This document shows positions 1 to 7,059 of a stretch of 19,653 bases of DNA, one piece after another. The translations under genes and the position numbers were made by a program. How positions within the stretch are numbered: position 1 is the stretch's first letter; each line of letters starts with the position of its first letter. The stretch comes from Deltaproteobacteria bacterium. Lineage in GTDB: Bacteria > Desulfobacterota > DSM-4660 > Desulfatiglandales > HGW-15. The notes beneath the pieces are model-generated. The model was not told the origin of the DNA. It was given only the letters and a program-made list of their open reading frames with translations, and searched no databases. The stretch lies in contig JAIPEI010000013.1 of the NCBI GenBank assembly GCA_021737245.1, positions 1 to 19,653 of the forward strand, in the 5' to 3' direction.

Positions 1-107
1 CTGTCCCGGCCGCCGGTCGAGGGGTCTCAGTCCTCGTCGCCCTGAGTGCAGGGACCTCAAGGGAGCCTGCACGAAACCCGGACCCGGGAAACAAAGCGAG
101 TCGCCGC

Positions 108-752
108 ATGGCCGATGTCTTTCAGTTCTCATCAAGCGCATCCCTGGAGATGCTGACGGGTCAAAAGGCCTACAACCTCGAGGAGCTGCTCCATCTCCTG
201 AGGTCCTGTCGTTCCTCGTCCGTCTTCTATCACACCTTTTCCGCCTTCCTGAAGCTGAGGGAAGCGGAGGTGCCTTACAACAGCGACTTCGCCATCTGGG
301 CGGCGACGAGTCTGAACGAGAAGGCCCTCGCGGAGAAGCTGATGGCCGTGGACTTCTCCGAGTACAGCACCACGGAAGATCTCCGGTCTCGACTGATCGA
401 GATCATCGAGACCCACCGCTCGGAGAGGCCGGCGGCCTTCGAAAAGACCGCGGAGGACCCGTTCTACCTTTACGACATCACCCGCGTCGTCTATCTGACG
501 GACAAGTTCGCCTATGATCTCGCCTCCTTTCGCGAGAACCTCGAGCACATCAGCATCTACTCCCTGTACTTGCACTTCATCGAATCCCGGCTGCAGAAGC
601 TCGAGGACAACGACTTCTCCAGGTGGATCGAGGACGGCCTCCGCATGCCCGGTCTCGCGGAACAAATCCGGAAAATCGACCTCAACATGTACACCATCGA
701 GGGTCTCAGGTCGCGCATCCTGGAGCTGATCGAGGAGCACGCCGCCTCCTGA
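108..752 (+). CDS. DUF5752 family protein with two tandem copies of the domain
   Basis: This 214-residue protein has no signal peptide or membrane segment, so it is probably cytoplasmic. The N-terminal half (about residues 5-102) has the pattern I associate with DUF5752: a Phe-rich start, LTGQKA, a leucine-rich helix, a Tyr-His-Thr segment, NSDFAIW and a closing DLRSRLIEIIE. The second half (about 119-211) repeats the order with LTDKFAY, NDFSRW and GLRSRILELIEE, so the protein looks like an internal duplication joined by a charged linker. The ATG at 108 has only a weak upstream purine run. The glycosyltransferase gene follows 57 nt later, and DUF5752 genes are, as I recall, commonly found next to trehalose or sucrose-type glycosyltransferases. 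A supporting role in compatible-solute metabolism is inferred from that context only; no catalytic motif is visible. Confidence 0.8.
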   Translation: MADVFQFSSSASLEMLTGQKAYNLEELLHLLRSCRSSSVFYHTFSAFLKLREAEVPYNSDFAIWAATSLNEKALAEKLMAVDFSEYSTTEDLRSRLIEIIETHRSERPAAFEKTAEDPFYLYDITRVVYLTDKFAYDLASFRENLEHISIYSLYLHFIESRLQKLEDNDFSRWIEDGLRMPGLAEQIRKIDLNMYTIEGLRSRILELIEEHAAS

Positions 753-809
753 CGCCGCTCCCGCCGAAGCGTGGTCGGACGGCGGAAAAGATCCCGGAGA
801 AGAAATCAC

Positions 810-2057
810 ATGCCGAAGACCGCAACGCACATGCCCTCCCTCTCGGACTACGTGGACGTCGTGGGGCCGGACATCATCGAGGAGCTGACCATCCTTGCGG
901 CCCATGCCGGGGCGCGTTCCATCAAGATGGTGAACTCCACCGCCGTGGGAGGAGGCGTGGCCGAAATGCTTCACCGCGTGGTCCCGCTGCTCACGGAGCT
1001 GGGGATCCGGGTGGAGTGGGACGTGATCGAAGGAAACGACCGCTTCTTCGAGGTGACCAAGTCCTTTCACAACGCCCTCCAGGGAAACCCTCTGCAGCTT
1101 TCCGACGATGATTTCGCGGCCTATCTGGACTGCAACGAGGCGAACGCGCGCAAGATGGATTTCGACCAGGATCTCGTGGTGATCCACGACCCGCAGCCCG
1201 CCGCCTTGATCGCCTTTCACGAGCACAGGGCCAACCGCTGGGTCTGGAGGTGTCACATCGACATGTCCCACCCGAACCCCCAGGTATGGGACTTTCTCAA
1301 ACCTTACGTGGAGCGCTATGACGCGGCGATCTTCTCCTCCGCCCTCTTCTCGCCCCAGCTGAGCGTTCCCCAGTTCCGGTTCTTCCCGGCCATCGATCCC
1401 CTGGACGACAAGAACCGGCCGCTCGACGACGATTACGTGGAAGGGGTGTTCGAGAAGTACGCCGTTCCGCGGGACAAGCCGGTGGTCACCCAGATCTCCC
1501 GCTACGATCCCTGGAAGGACCCCATCGGCGTGATCCGGGCCTTCAAGATGGCCCGAAAGTACGTGGACTGCCGGCTGCTGCTCGTCGGGGACAAGGCGGC
1601 GGACGACCCCGAGTCGGAAAAGATCGTCGAACGGGTCCGGGCCGAAGCGGGGGACGATCCGGACATTCACATTCTCCTGTTCAGCCCGTCCGTGGCCACG
1701 GAGATCAACGCCTTCCAGCGCGGGGCGGACGTGATCCTGCAGAAGTCGATCCGGGAGGGGTTCGCCCTCACCGTGTCCGAGGCGCTCTGGAAGAGGCGGC
1801 CCGTGATCGGGGGGGCCGTGGGCGGCATCCCCGCCCAGATCATCGACGGCCACACCGGGCTCCTGGTTCACTCGGTCGAGGGGGCCGGACTTGCCATCCG
1901 GTCGCTGCTTCATCGGCCTGAGACCGCCCGCAGGCTGGGGGAAAACGGCCACCAGCGGGTCAAGGACGAGTTCCTGATCATCAAGAACCTCAAGCGCTAT
2001 GTTCTCCTGCTCCTGGCCCTCGACACCCCGAGCGAGCAGACCCGCCTCCTCCGCTGA
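810..2057 (+). CDS. GT4-family glycosyltransferase, trehalose synthase (TreT)-like
   Basis: The protein is 415 residues from the ATG at 810. It resembles TreT-type trehalose glycosyltransferring synthases, which join NDP-glucose and glucose. Visible signatures are VNSTAVGGGVAEML near the N-terminus (the glycine-rich acceptor loop), WDVIEGNDRFFEVTKSFHN, the HDPQP segment, QISRYDPWKDP at the start of the second Rossmann fold, and EGFALTVSE, the EX7E motif of GT4 enzymes, followed by GGIPAQI. An upstream in-frame start exists at 771, but the 810 ATG has a GGAGA 9 nt upstream and starts at the usual family position. It follows the DUF5752 gene closely and is probably co-transcribed with it. The exact donor and product cannot be told from sequence; another trehalose-like disaccharide is possible. 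Confidence 0.85.
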   Translation: MPKTATHMPSLSDYVDVVGPDIIEELTILAAHAGARSIKMVNSTAVGGGVAEMLHRVVPLLTELGIRVEWDVIEGNDRFFEVTKSFHNALQGNPLQLSDDDFAAYLDCNEANARKMDFDQDLVVIHDPQPAALIAFHEHRANRWVWRCHIDMSHPNPQVWDFLKPYVERYDAAIFSSALFSPQLSVPQFRFFPAIDPLDDKNRPLDDDYVEGVFEKYAVPRDKPVVTQISRYDPWKDPIGVIRAFKMARKYVDCRLLLVGDKAADDPESEKIVERVRAEAGDDPDIHILLFSPSVATEINAFQRGADVILQKSIREGFALTVSEALWKRRPVIGGAVGGIPAQIIDGHTGLLVHSVEGAGLAIRSLLHRPETARRLGENGHQRVKDEFLIIKNLKRYVLLLLALDTPSEQTRLLR

Positions 2058-2101
2058 GAGGCGGGCAGGTGGATGAACGATCCATGCTTCGCGACCCGGC
2101 T

Positions 2102-2152
2102 CGAGCCGGCGCCCTGAGTGACAACCGGCCGGCGTTTTTTGAGCCCGGCTCG
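2102..2152 (+). terminator. Candidate intrinsic terminator with an overlapping alternative hairpin
   Basis: GCCGGC at 2105-2110 pairs with GCCGGC at 2128-2133, followed after one G by six T residues (2135-2140). This fits a short intrinsic terminator after the glycosyltransferase gene. The same left arm can instead form an 8-bp pairing of 2102-2109 with 2145-2152, which puts the T-run in the loop. The two forms exclude each other. The lysC start lies 57 nt downstream. Confidence 0.45.
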
Positions 2153-2208
2153 ATTTCCTGCAATTTGAAGCGCTCGATCCCGGCCAAGCTCACCGGAGGC
2201 ATCACCTC

Positions 2209-3432
2209 ATGACCTGCATCGTCCAGAAGTACGGCGGGAGCAGTGTGGCGGACCTCGACAAGCTCAAGCGTATCGCCGAGCGGATCGCCGCGGCAAAACG
2301 GCAGGGAGCGGAGGTAGCCGTCGTGGTCTCGGCCATGGGAAAAACCACCGACCGCCTGGTGGGAATGGCCAGGGAGCTGGGACCCTCGCCTCCCCGCCGG
2401 GAGATGGACATGCTGCTGTCCACCGGAGAGCGGATCACCATGGCCCTGTTGAGCATGGCCTTGCAGGGGATGGGCCTCGATGCGGTCTCCCTGACCGGAT
2501 CGCAGGCGGGAATCATCACCAACGACCGGCACAACGACGCCCAGGTGATCGAGGTGCGCCCGTTTCGGGTCCAGGACGAGATGGCGGCGGGAAGGGTGGT
2601 GATCGTCGGGGGCTTCCAGGGCGTCAGCTACAAACGCGACATTACGACCCTGGGACGAGGCGGGTCCGACACGACCGCCGTGGCCCTCGCAGCCGCCCTG
2701 GATGCGGATCGCTGCGAGATTTACTCCGACGTGGACGGCGTCTACTCGGCCGATCCCGCGCTCGTGGACGAGGCCAGACATTTGCCGGAGCTGAGCTACC
2801 CGGTGATGCAGGAGATGAGCGCGGCCGGGGCCAAGGTGCTCAACGCACACGCGGTCCAGTTCGCCAAGGAGAAACAGATCGCCATTTATGCCCGGGCCTC
2901 GTTCGCGCCGGGGAGGGAGACCGTCGTCCGCAGGCTGCCCCCGGAGGCGATCACAGGCGTTCAGGCCGTGGTGAGCGAACAGCAGATCACCCGGGTCCGG
3001 ATCTCGGGAAAACGCACCCTGGAGAGCTTCGACCGTGCGGTTCGCCTCCTGGAGGAAAGGCAGGTGCAGGTCAAGGAGGTCAACCTGTCCCATGTCGCGG
3101 AGGACGGCGGTCTTTCCCGGGCCGGGTTTGTCGTGTCGAGCCGGAACGTCTACGGGTGGAAGCATCTGGAGGCCGAGCTGGCGGAGCTTCTCGGTGAAGG
3201 GATCGCCTTCGATCACGATCTGGCGCCCCTCTCACTCATCGGGGAAGGATTGAACCGCAACAACCAAGTACTGACGGCCACCATGAACATGCTCGGGGAG
3301 CACGGGATCCCGCTGGCCGGCGTCACCACGACCTCGTTCCGGATCTCCCTCCTGGTTCCACGCGAACGAATCGAGGAAGGAGTGCGGGTCTGCCACCGGA
3401 ACTGGATCGAAGGGCGCCCTCTCCTCCAGTGA
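2209..3432 (+). CDS. lysC: Aspartate kinase
   Basis: This 407-residue protein has the length and layout of monofunctional aspartate kinases, which phosphorylate L-aspartate as the first step to lysine, threonine, methionine and diaminopimelate. The kinase domain starts with VQKYGGSSV (residues 5-13). It contains LSTGERITMALL, VGGFQGV, the GRGGSDTTAVALA nucleotide/substrate motif and SDVDGVYSADP. The region after about residue 265 holds two ACT domains, the usual site of feedback inhibition; the second includes the NRNNQVLTATMNMLGEHGIPL stretch. The ATG at 2209 is preceded by an AAGCTCACCGGAGG-like purine-rich site. No other amino-acid biosynthesis gene is adjacent, so it seems to stand alone. 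Which amino acid inhibits it cannot be read from the sequence. Confidence 0.96.
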   Translation: MTCIVQKYGGSSVADLDKLKRIAERIAAAKRQGAEVAVVVSAMGKTTDRLVGMARELGPSPPRREMDMLLSTGERITMALLSMALQGMGLDAVSLTGSQAGIITNDRHNDAQVIEVRPFRVQDEMAAGRVVIVGGFQGVSYKRDITTLGRGGSDTTAVALAAALDADRCEIYSDVDGVYSADPALVDEARHLPELSYPVMQEMSAAGAKVLNAHAVQFAKEKQIAIYARASFAPGRETVVRRLPPEAITGVQAVVSEQQITRVRISGKRTLESFDRAVRLLEERQVQVKEVNLSHVAEDGGLSRAGFVVSSRNVYGWKHLEAELAELLGEGIAFDHDLAPLSLIGEGLNRNNQVLTATMNMLGEHGIPLAGVTTTSFRISLLVPRERIEEGVRVCHRNWIEGRPLLQ

Positions 3433-3498
3433 GGCCCTGACCGCCCCCTGATCGTCCGTCGCAGCACAATCACCGGAAAAAGGCCGGTCGGAACCCCC

Positions 3499-4251
3499 AT
3501 GCGCAGCTGTTTTTTCATCGTGATTCTCTCTTCGGCCCTTTTTTCCTGCGTCCTGCCGGGGCAGGCCGGGGAGAGGATCTCTCTCGCCACGCTCGACTGG
3601 GCCCCTTACGCCGGAAAAGATCTCCCGAACCTGGGATTCACCTCAGAGATCGTGACCAGGGCGTTCGAGCACGCCGGATACCGCGTGGACATTGCCTTCA
3701 TGCCGTGGGCTCGTGTCCTGCGCCGGGTGGCGCGGGGAGACGCCGACGCCATGTACCCCGCCTACCGTTCAACCGAACGTGCCCGCGTCTTTGCGCTTTC
3801 CGATCCGTTCGCACAAAGCTTCCTGGTCTTTTACAAGCGGGTGGATGACGACATTGCCTACACAGGACTCCGGAACCTGGAGGGATACCGGATCGGCGTG
3901 GTGCGGGGCTACGTGAACTCCCCCGCTTTCGATCAGGCGGAATACCTGCTCAAGGAATCCACGGACAGCGACGAGAGCAACCTGCGCAAGCTCCTCAAGG
4001 GGCGCATCGACCTTGCGGTGATCGACTTGTACACCGCCCGCCACCTCCTCGAAAACCGCATACCCAAGGGCCTGGTACACCTCGAACCCCTGGAACCGCC
4101 TCTGGAGGTCAAAACGCTCCATCTCGCTGTTTCGAGACGGTTGCCGGGCTATCGAGCCGTCGTGGCCGATTTCAACCGGGCCCTGTCCCGGCTCTCGTCG
4201 GACGGGACCCTGGAAGAGATCAAGACAAGGCAGGGTATCCATGCTCCATGA
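3499..4251 (+). CDS. Periplasmic substrate-binding protein, SBP_bac_3 type
   Basis: The 250-residue product has a hydrophobic signal sequence (about residues 3-20) with a plausible cleavage site after GQA (23). The mature part follows the family 3 solute-binding fold: TLDWAPYA near the start, GFTSEIVTRAFEHAGY, FMPWARVLRRVARGDADAMYPAYRSTER, FALSDPF, LEGYRIGVVRGY, LLKGRIDLAVID and a C-terminal helix. No ABC permease or ATPase gene is nearby. Its TGA stop overlaps the ATG of the downstream histidine kinase (ATGA at 4248-4251), which argues for translational coupling and a sensing role rather than import. The ligand is unknown; amino acids or small polar molecules are typical for this family. LFSC at 14-17 is a poor lipobox, so lipoprotein anchoring is less likely. 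Confidence 0.85.
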   Translation: MRSCFFIVILSSALFSCVLPGQAGERISLATLDWAPYAGKDLPNLGFTSEIVTRAFEHAGYRVDIAFMPWARVLRRVARGDADAMYPAYRSTERARVFALSDPFAQSFLVFYKRVDDDIAYTGLRNLEGYRIGVVRGYVNSPAFDQAEYLLKESTDSDESNLRKLLKGRIDLAVIDLYTARHLLENRIPKGLVHLEPLEPPLEVKTLHLAVSRRLPGYRAVVADFNRALSRLSSDGTLEEIKTRQGIHAP

Positions 4252-5990
4252 GTGTTGGTGACACCTTATCGAGTTCAAAGGGCGCTTCCTTGACCGGCTT
4301 ACCTCTTCTCAAAAGACGCACCATTGCAAGCGACCTCACCATCGGCATCGCGCTCACCATCATCGCGGTCACGGCAGCGCTGAGCCTGCTCGGGTACAAA
4401 GTCTCGGTGTCCCGATCCGAGCGCCGCCTCGAAAGCCGGGCCGAGGAGACGGTGGACAGGCTCGCGGCCGCGCTGACCCTTCCCCTCTGGAACGTCGACC
4501 ACCGCGCCGTGGGCATGGTGGCCGACGCATACGCCCAGACCCGGGACGTGGCCGGCCTTCGCATCCAGGATGAAACGGGCGCCGTTATCTATGAAAAGCG
4601 CGCCCCGCAGGAGTCGGATCCGATCGTTGCTCGGAGGACGGTCCGCTATCGGGATCAGGAGATCGGCCGCGTCCAGGCCGCACTCACCACGAAGGAGCTG
4701 GTGGCGGCCCAGAAAACGGCGTTGGTGTCCACCCTCGCCGTAATGGCCTGCGTCACACTGGCCGTGATCGTGGTCATCCGCTTCCTGCTCCGGGTGTTTC
4801 TGAGACGGCCGCTGGAAAAGCTCGCTCAAGGGCTTGGGACCATCGCCTCCGGCTCCTACGGCCACCGCCTCCCTTCGGGCAAGCAGCAGGACGTCGACGC
4901 CATCATCAGCGACGTGAACGTCATGGCCGCCCAGATCTACGAGCGCGACCAGGACTTGAGGGAGAGCAGGAAGCGCTACCAGGAGCTGGCCAACCTGCTC
5001 CCCGAGACGGTTTACGAAACGGACGGCACGGGTCGATTCCTGTTTCTGAGCCGGAGCGGGTTCGAGGCCTTCGGCCTCTCCACGGAGGAGTTCGACCGGG
5101 GTCTCAACGTTGACGACCTCTTCGCCGATGAGGACCTTCGCAGGGTTCACGACGACATGGAGAGGATCATGGCCGGAGAGCCCGTCGGGGCCACGGAGTA
5201 CACGGCGGTGCGAAAGGACGGCACCCGCTTCCCCGTTCTCGTGCACTCGAGCGCCATCGTGAGAGAGGAGACCATCCAGGGAATCCGGGCGATCGCCGTG
5301 GACATCACCAACCGAAAGCGGCTGGAGGAGGAACTCGCCAGGCTGGCGTCCGGCATCGCTCACCAGGTGCGAAACCCTCTCATGACCATCGGAGGGTTCG
5401 CCCTCCGCCTTCAGAAGCGGTACGCCGGGCAGGACGATCCTGAAAACTGGCTCCACATCATCCTCATGGAGGTCCAGCGGCTCGAGCGCATGGTGGCCGA
5501 CATTCACGAGCTCACGAGCCTTCGCGAGGCCGAGCCCGGGAGGATCGCACCGGAGGAGCTGGTGGATCCCGTGCTGGGCGACTGGAGACAGCGGCTGGGA
5601 TCCCAGGGAATCGAGGTTCGCCGCAGGATCCCCGACGGGCTCCCCGCAGTGACAGCCGACCAGGGCCTCCACGGCCTCGCCTTCGAAAAGATCCTGGAGA
5701 ACGCGCAGGAGGCCATGCCGGACGGCGGGGAGCTGGAGGTCCGCGTCCACGCGCGGCAGGGGTGGGTCTGCATCGTGTTCGCTGACACCGGAAGCGGGAT
5801 CCCCCCGAAACACCTCCCCCACGTGTTCGAGCCGTTTTACGGCTCCAAGCCGCAGGCCTCGGGGCTCGGCCTGACCATGGCCCAGAGGATCATTCACGAC
5901 CACCGGGGACGGATCCACGTGGAATCATCCGCCGTCCGGGGGACCGAGGTCGAGGTCTGCCTGCCCTCGGTCCCTTCCAGAACCTCGTAG
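4248..5990 (+). CDS. Membrane sensor histidine kinase with HAMP and PAS domains
   Basis: This 580-residue protein has a first membrane helix at about 30-51, a short periplasmic region (about 52-157), a second helix at about 158-182, a HAMP-like segment after it, and a PAS domain at about 240-357 ending in the usual DITNRKRLEEEL. The HisKA domain carries the phosphoacceptor in AHQVRNPL (His372), with Gln where Glu is more common. The ATPase domain has the N-box around Asn485, the G1 box DTGSGIP (513-519), the F-box HVFEPFYGSK and the G2 box GLGL. It overlaps the stop of the binding-protein gene by 4 nt, so the binding protein is probably its periplasmic partner. No response regulator or output gene is adjacent; the next gene is convergent. 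The signal is unknown. Confidence 0.93.
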   Translation: MSVGDTLSSSKGASLTGLPLLKRRTIASDLTIGIALTIIAVTAALSLLGYKVSVSRSERRLESRAEETVDRLAAALTLPLWNVDHRAVGMVADAYAQTRDVAGLRIQDETGAVIYEKRAPQESDPIVARRTVRYRDQEIGRVQAALTTKELVAAQKTALVSTLAVMACVTLAVIVVIRFLLRVFLRRPLEKLAQGLGTIASGSYGHRLPSGKQQDVDAIISDVNVMAAQIYERDQDLRESRKRYQELANLLPETVYETDGTGRFLFLSRSGFEAFGLSTEEFDRGLNVDDLFADEDLRRVHDDMERIMAGEPVGATEYTAVRKDGTRFPVLVHSSAIVREETIQGIRAIAVDITNRKRLEEELARLASGIAHQVRNPLMTIGGFALRLQKRYAGQDDPENWLHIILMEVQRLERMVADIHELTSLREAEPGRIAPEELVDPVLGDWRQRLGSQGIEVRRRIPDGLPAVTADQGLHGLAFEKILENAQEAMPDGGELEVRVHARQGWVCIVFADTGSGIPPKHLPHVFEPFYGSKPQASGLGLTMAQRIIHDHRGRIHVESSAVRGTEVEVCLPSVPSRTS

Positions 5991-6059
5991 CCCGCAGGAT
6001 CCACTCCCTCCCCGGCGGGCCCCGGCCGAACGAACCGGCTCGGCACGCACCGTACGAGG

Positions 6060-6617
6060 TCAGCCCGCCATGGCTGCGAGCTTTCGAAAGTCGGCCTCTA
6101 TGTGCCCGGCGGCCTCCGGGAACCGCATGGCCGCGGCGGGATGGTATGTGATCAGATACCGCCTTCCGTCCCGCTCGATCAACCTGCCGTGGAGGTCCCT
6201 CAGATTCCCTTTCTCCCCGAGGACCGCCTCGGCCGCCACCCTCCCCATGATTCCGACAACCGCCGGATCGATCAGCGCGATCTGACGGACCAGCCACAGG
6301 TCGCGGCAGGTGTCTGTCTCAATCTTCCGCGGATTGCGATTATCGGGCGGCCGGCACTTGACGGTGCTGGTGATGAAGACCTCCGGACGCCGGAGGCCCA
6401 CCTTCTCGAGCAGTCGGTCCAGAAACCGGCCGGAGCGGCCGCAGAACGGCCGTCCCTGCCTGTCCTCCTGCTCACCGGGCGCTTCCCCGACGAGCATCAG
6501 GGCCGCATGGGCGTCTCCCTCCCCGGGCACCGCGTGGAGTCGGGACTCGTGGAGGGGGCACTGTACGCACTGGACGATCCCGTGGTGAAGGGATTTCAGA
6601 TCGCGCTCCCCGCCCAT
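6060..6617 (-). CDS. udg: Family 4 uracil-DNA glycosylase (iron-sulfur type)
   Basis: The enzyme removes uracil from DNA as the first step of base-excision repair. From the ATG at 6617 the product is 185 residues. Four cysteines sit in the family 4 arrangement for a [4Fe-4S] cluster: C17-X2-C20, C88 in VKCRPP and C104 in DTCRDLW. The catalytic and uracil-binding segments are visible as GEAPGEQED plus GRPF (44-58) and the late YHPAAAMR motif. An in-frame TTG at 6650 would add 11 residues; neither start has a convincing ribosome binding site, and I prefer the ATG. The gene is convergent with the histidine kinase (69 nt apart). It lies 13 nt after the stop of a broken small gene with which it probably shares the promoter at 6829-6858. 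Confidence 0.93.
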   Translation of the reverse strand: MGGERDLKSLHHGIVQCVQCPLHESRLHAVPGEGDAHAALMLVGEAPGEQEDRQGRPFCGRSGRFLDRLLEKVGLRRPEVFITSTVKCRPPDNRNPRKIETDTCRDLWLVRQIALIDPAVVGIMGRVAAEAVLGEKGNLRDLHGRLIERDGRRYLITYHPAAAMRFPEAAGHIEADFRKLAAMAG

Positions 6618-6630
6618 GGACGAATCCGTT

Positions 6631-6873
6631 TCACAGGTTGTAGGGTTCAACCTGCGCCTGCGGGTCCACCGCCTCGTGGTACCAGTTCTCCCAATCGTAG
6701 ACCGTGCATCCGTAACGCTTCCCCAAGGTCCTCGATGTCATTGAACGGAAGGTCTGCCCCTGTAAGGGAGTGCAGGTCCGCCGGAGTGGGGCCGACCGCA
6801 GCATCGTACAGCAGGGGCTCGGGGACGGATGATAGCCGAGCCCGCTGCAACGTGTCAATACGCCCCGGAACAA
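6631..6873 (-). pseudogene. Frame-broken small gene upstream of the uracil-DNA glycosylase
   Basis: Two overlapping minus-strand frames each look like half of one small protein. The upstream half (roughly 6735-6820, in the frame that ends at 6647) reads PEPLLYDAAVGPTPADLH and continues to LPFNDIEDLGEALR. The downstream half, one frame over (6631 to about 6720), reads KRYGCTVYDWENWYHEAVD and ends in VEPYNL before a stop. Each half looks protein-like only in its own frame, and the switch falls at about 6710-6725, suggesting a small deletion or insertion. I do not recognise the family. An intact alternative is a 57-residue product from the ATG at 6801 in the downstream frame, but its N-terminal half is Arg/Ser/Thr-rich and looks like an out-of-frame reading. 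Confidence 0.4.
6829..6858 (-). promoter_or_regulatory. Sigma-70-type promoter for the udg transcript
   Basis: On the minus strand a perfect -35 box TTGACA (6853-6858) is separated by 18 bp from TATCAT (6829-6834), one change from the -10 consensus. The start of transcription would fall near 6822, just ahead of the broken small gene and the glycosylase. Confidence 0.6.
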
Positions 6874-7005
6874 TCCGCTGCTTCGATTCCCGATTCCCGC
6901 CTGCTGAATGGATACCGTGAGTGCTTCCAGGAAATACAGCGAACCCCCTATGGCGATTCAACGACGCCGGTGTCATCCTGTACATGTCCTCGAGCGACCG
7001 CGGTG

Positions 7006-7022
7006 AATACACGTAAATACAC
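7006..7022 (+). repeat. Two AATACAC repeats one helical turn apart
   Basis: AATACAC occurs at 7006-7012 and again at 7016-7022, a 10-bp period in the leader of the radical SAM gene. The spacing would place both copies on the same face of the helix, as for a dimeric regulator, but chance is possible. The rest of 6874-7005 shows nothing I can assign. Confidence 0.3.
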
Positions 7023-7051
7023 CCAGGTTTTATCGCCTGGTTTTCCAGGAG
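7023..7051 (+). promoter_or_regulatory. Three-arm alternative hairpin over the ribosome binding site
   Basis: CCAGG (7023-7027), CCTGG (7036-7040) and CCAGG (7045-7049) can pair in two exclusive ways. Pairing of the second and third arms has a TTTT loop and buries part of AGGAG (7047-7051), the ribosome binding site of the ATG at 7060. Pairing of the first and second arms frees it. The stems are only 5 bp, so a regulatory role is speculative. Confidence 0.3.
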
Positions 7052-7059
7052 CAGGCATC

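Noticed and set aside
132..1952. Long minus-strand open frame opposite the DUF5752 and glycosyltransferase genes
   Set aside because: The translation is His/Gly/Val/Asp-rich with no family motif, while the plus strand encodes two recognisable proteins.
2058..2208. Possible lysine riboswitch ahead of the aspartate kinase gene
   Set aside because: The gap is about 150 nt and lacks the multi-helix core of the lysine riboswitch; only short alternative hairpins are seen.
6829..7059. N-terminal extension of the radical SAM frame
   Set aside because: It crosses the minus-strand udg promoter, lacks family resemblance, and the ATG at 7060 has a good AGGAG site.
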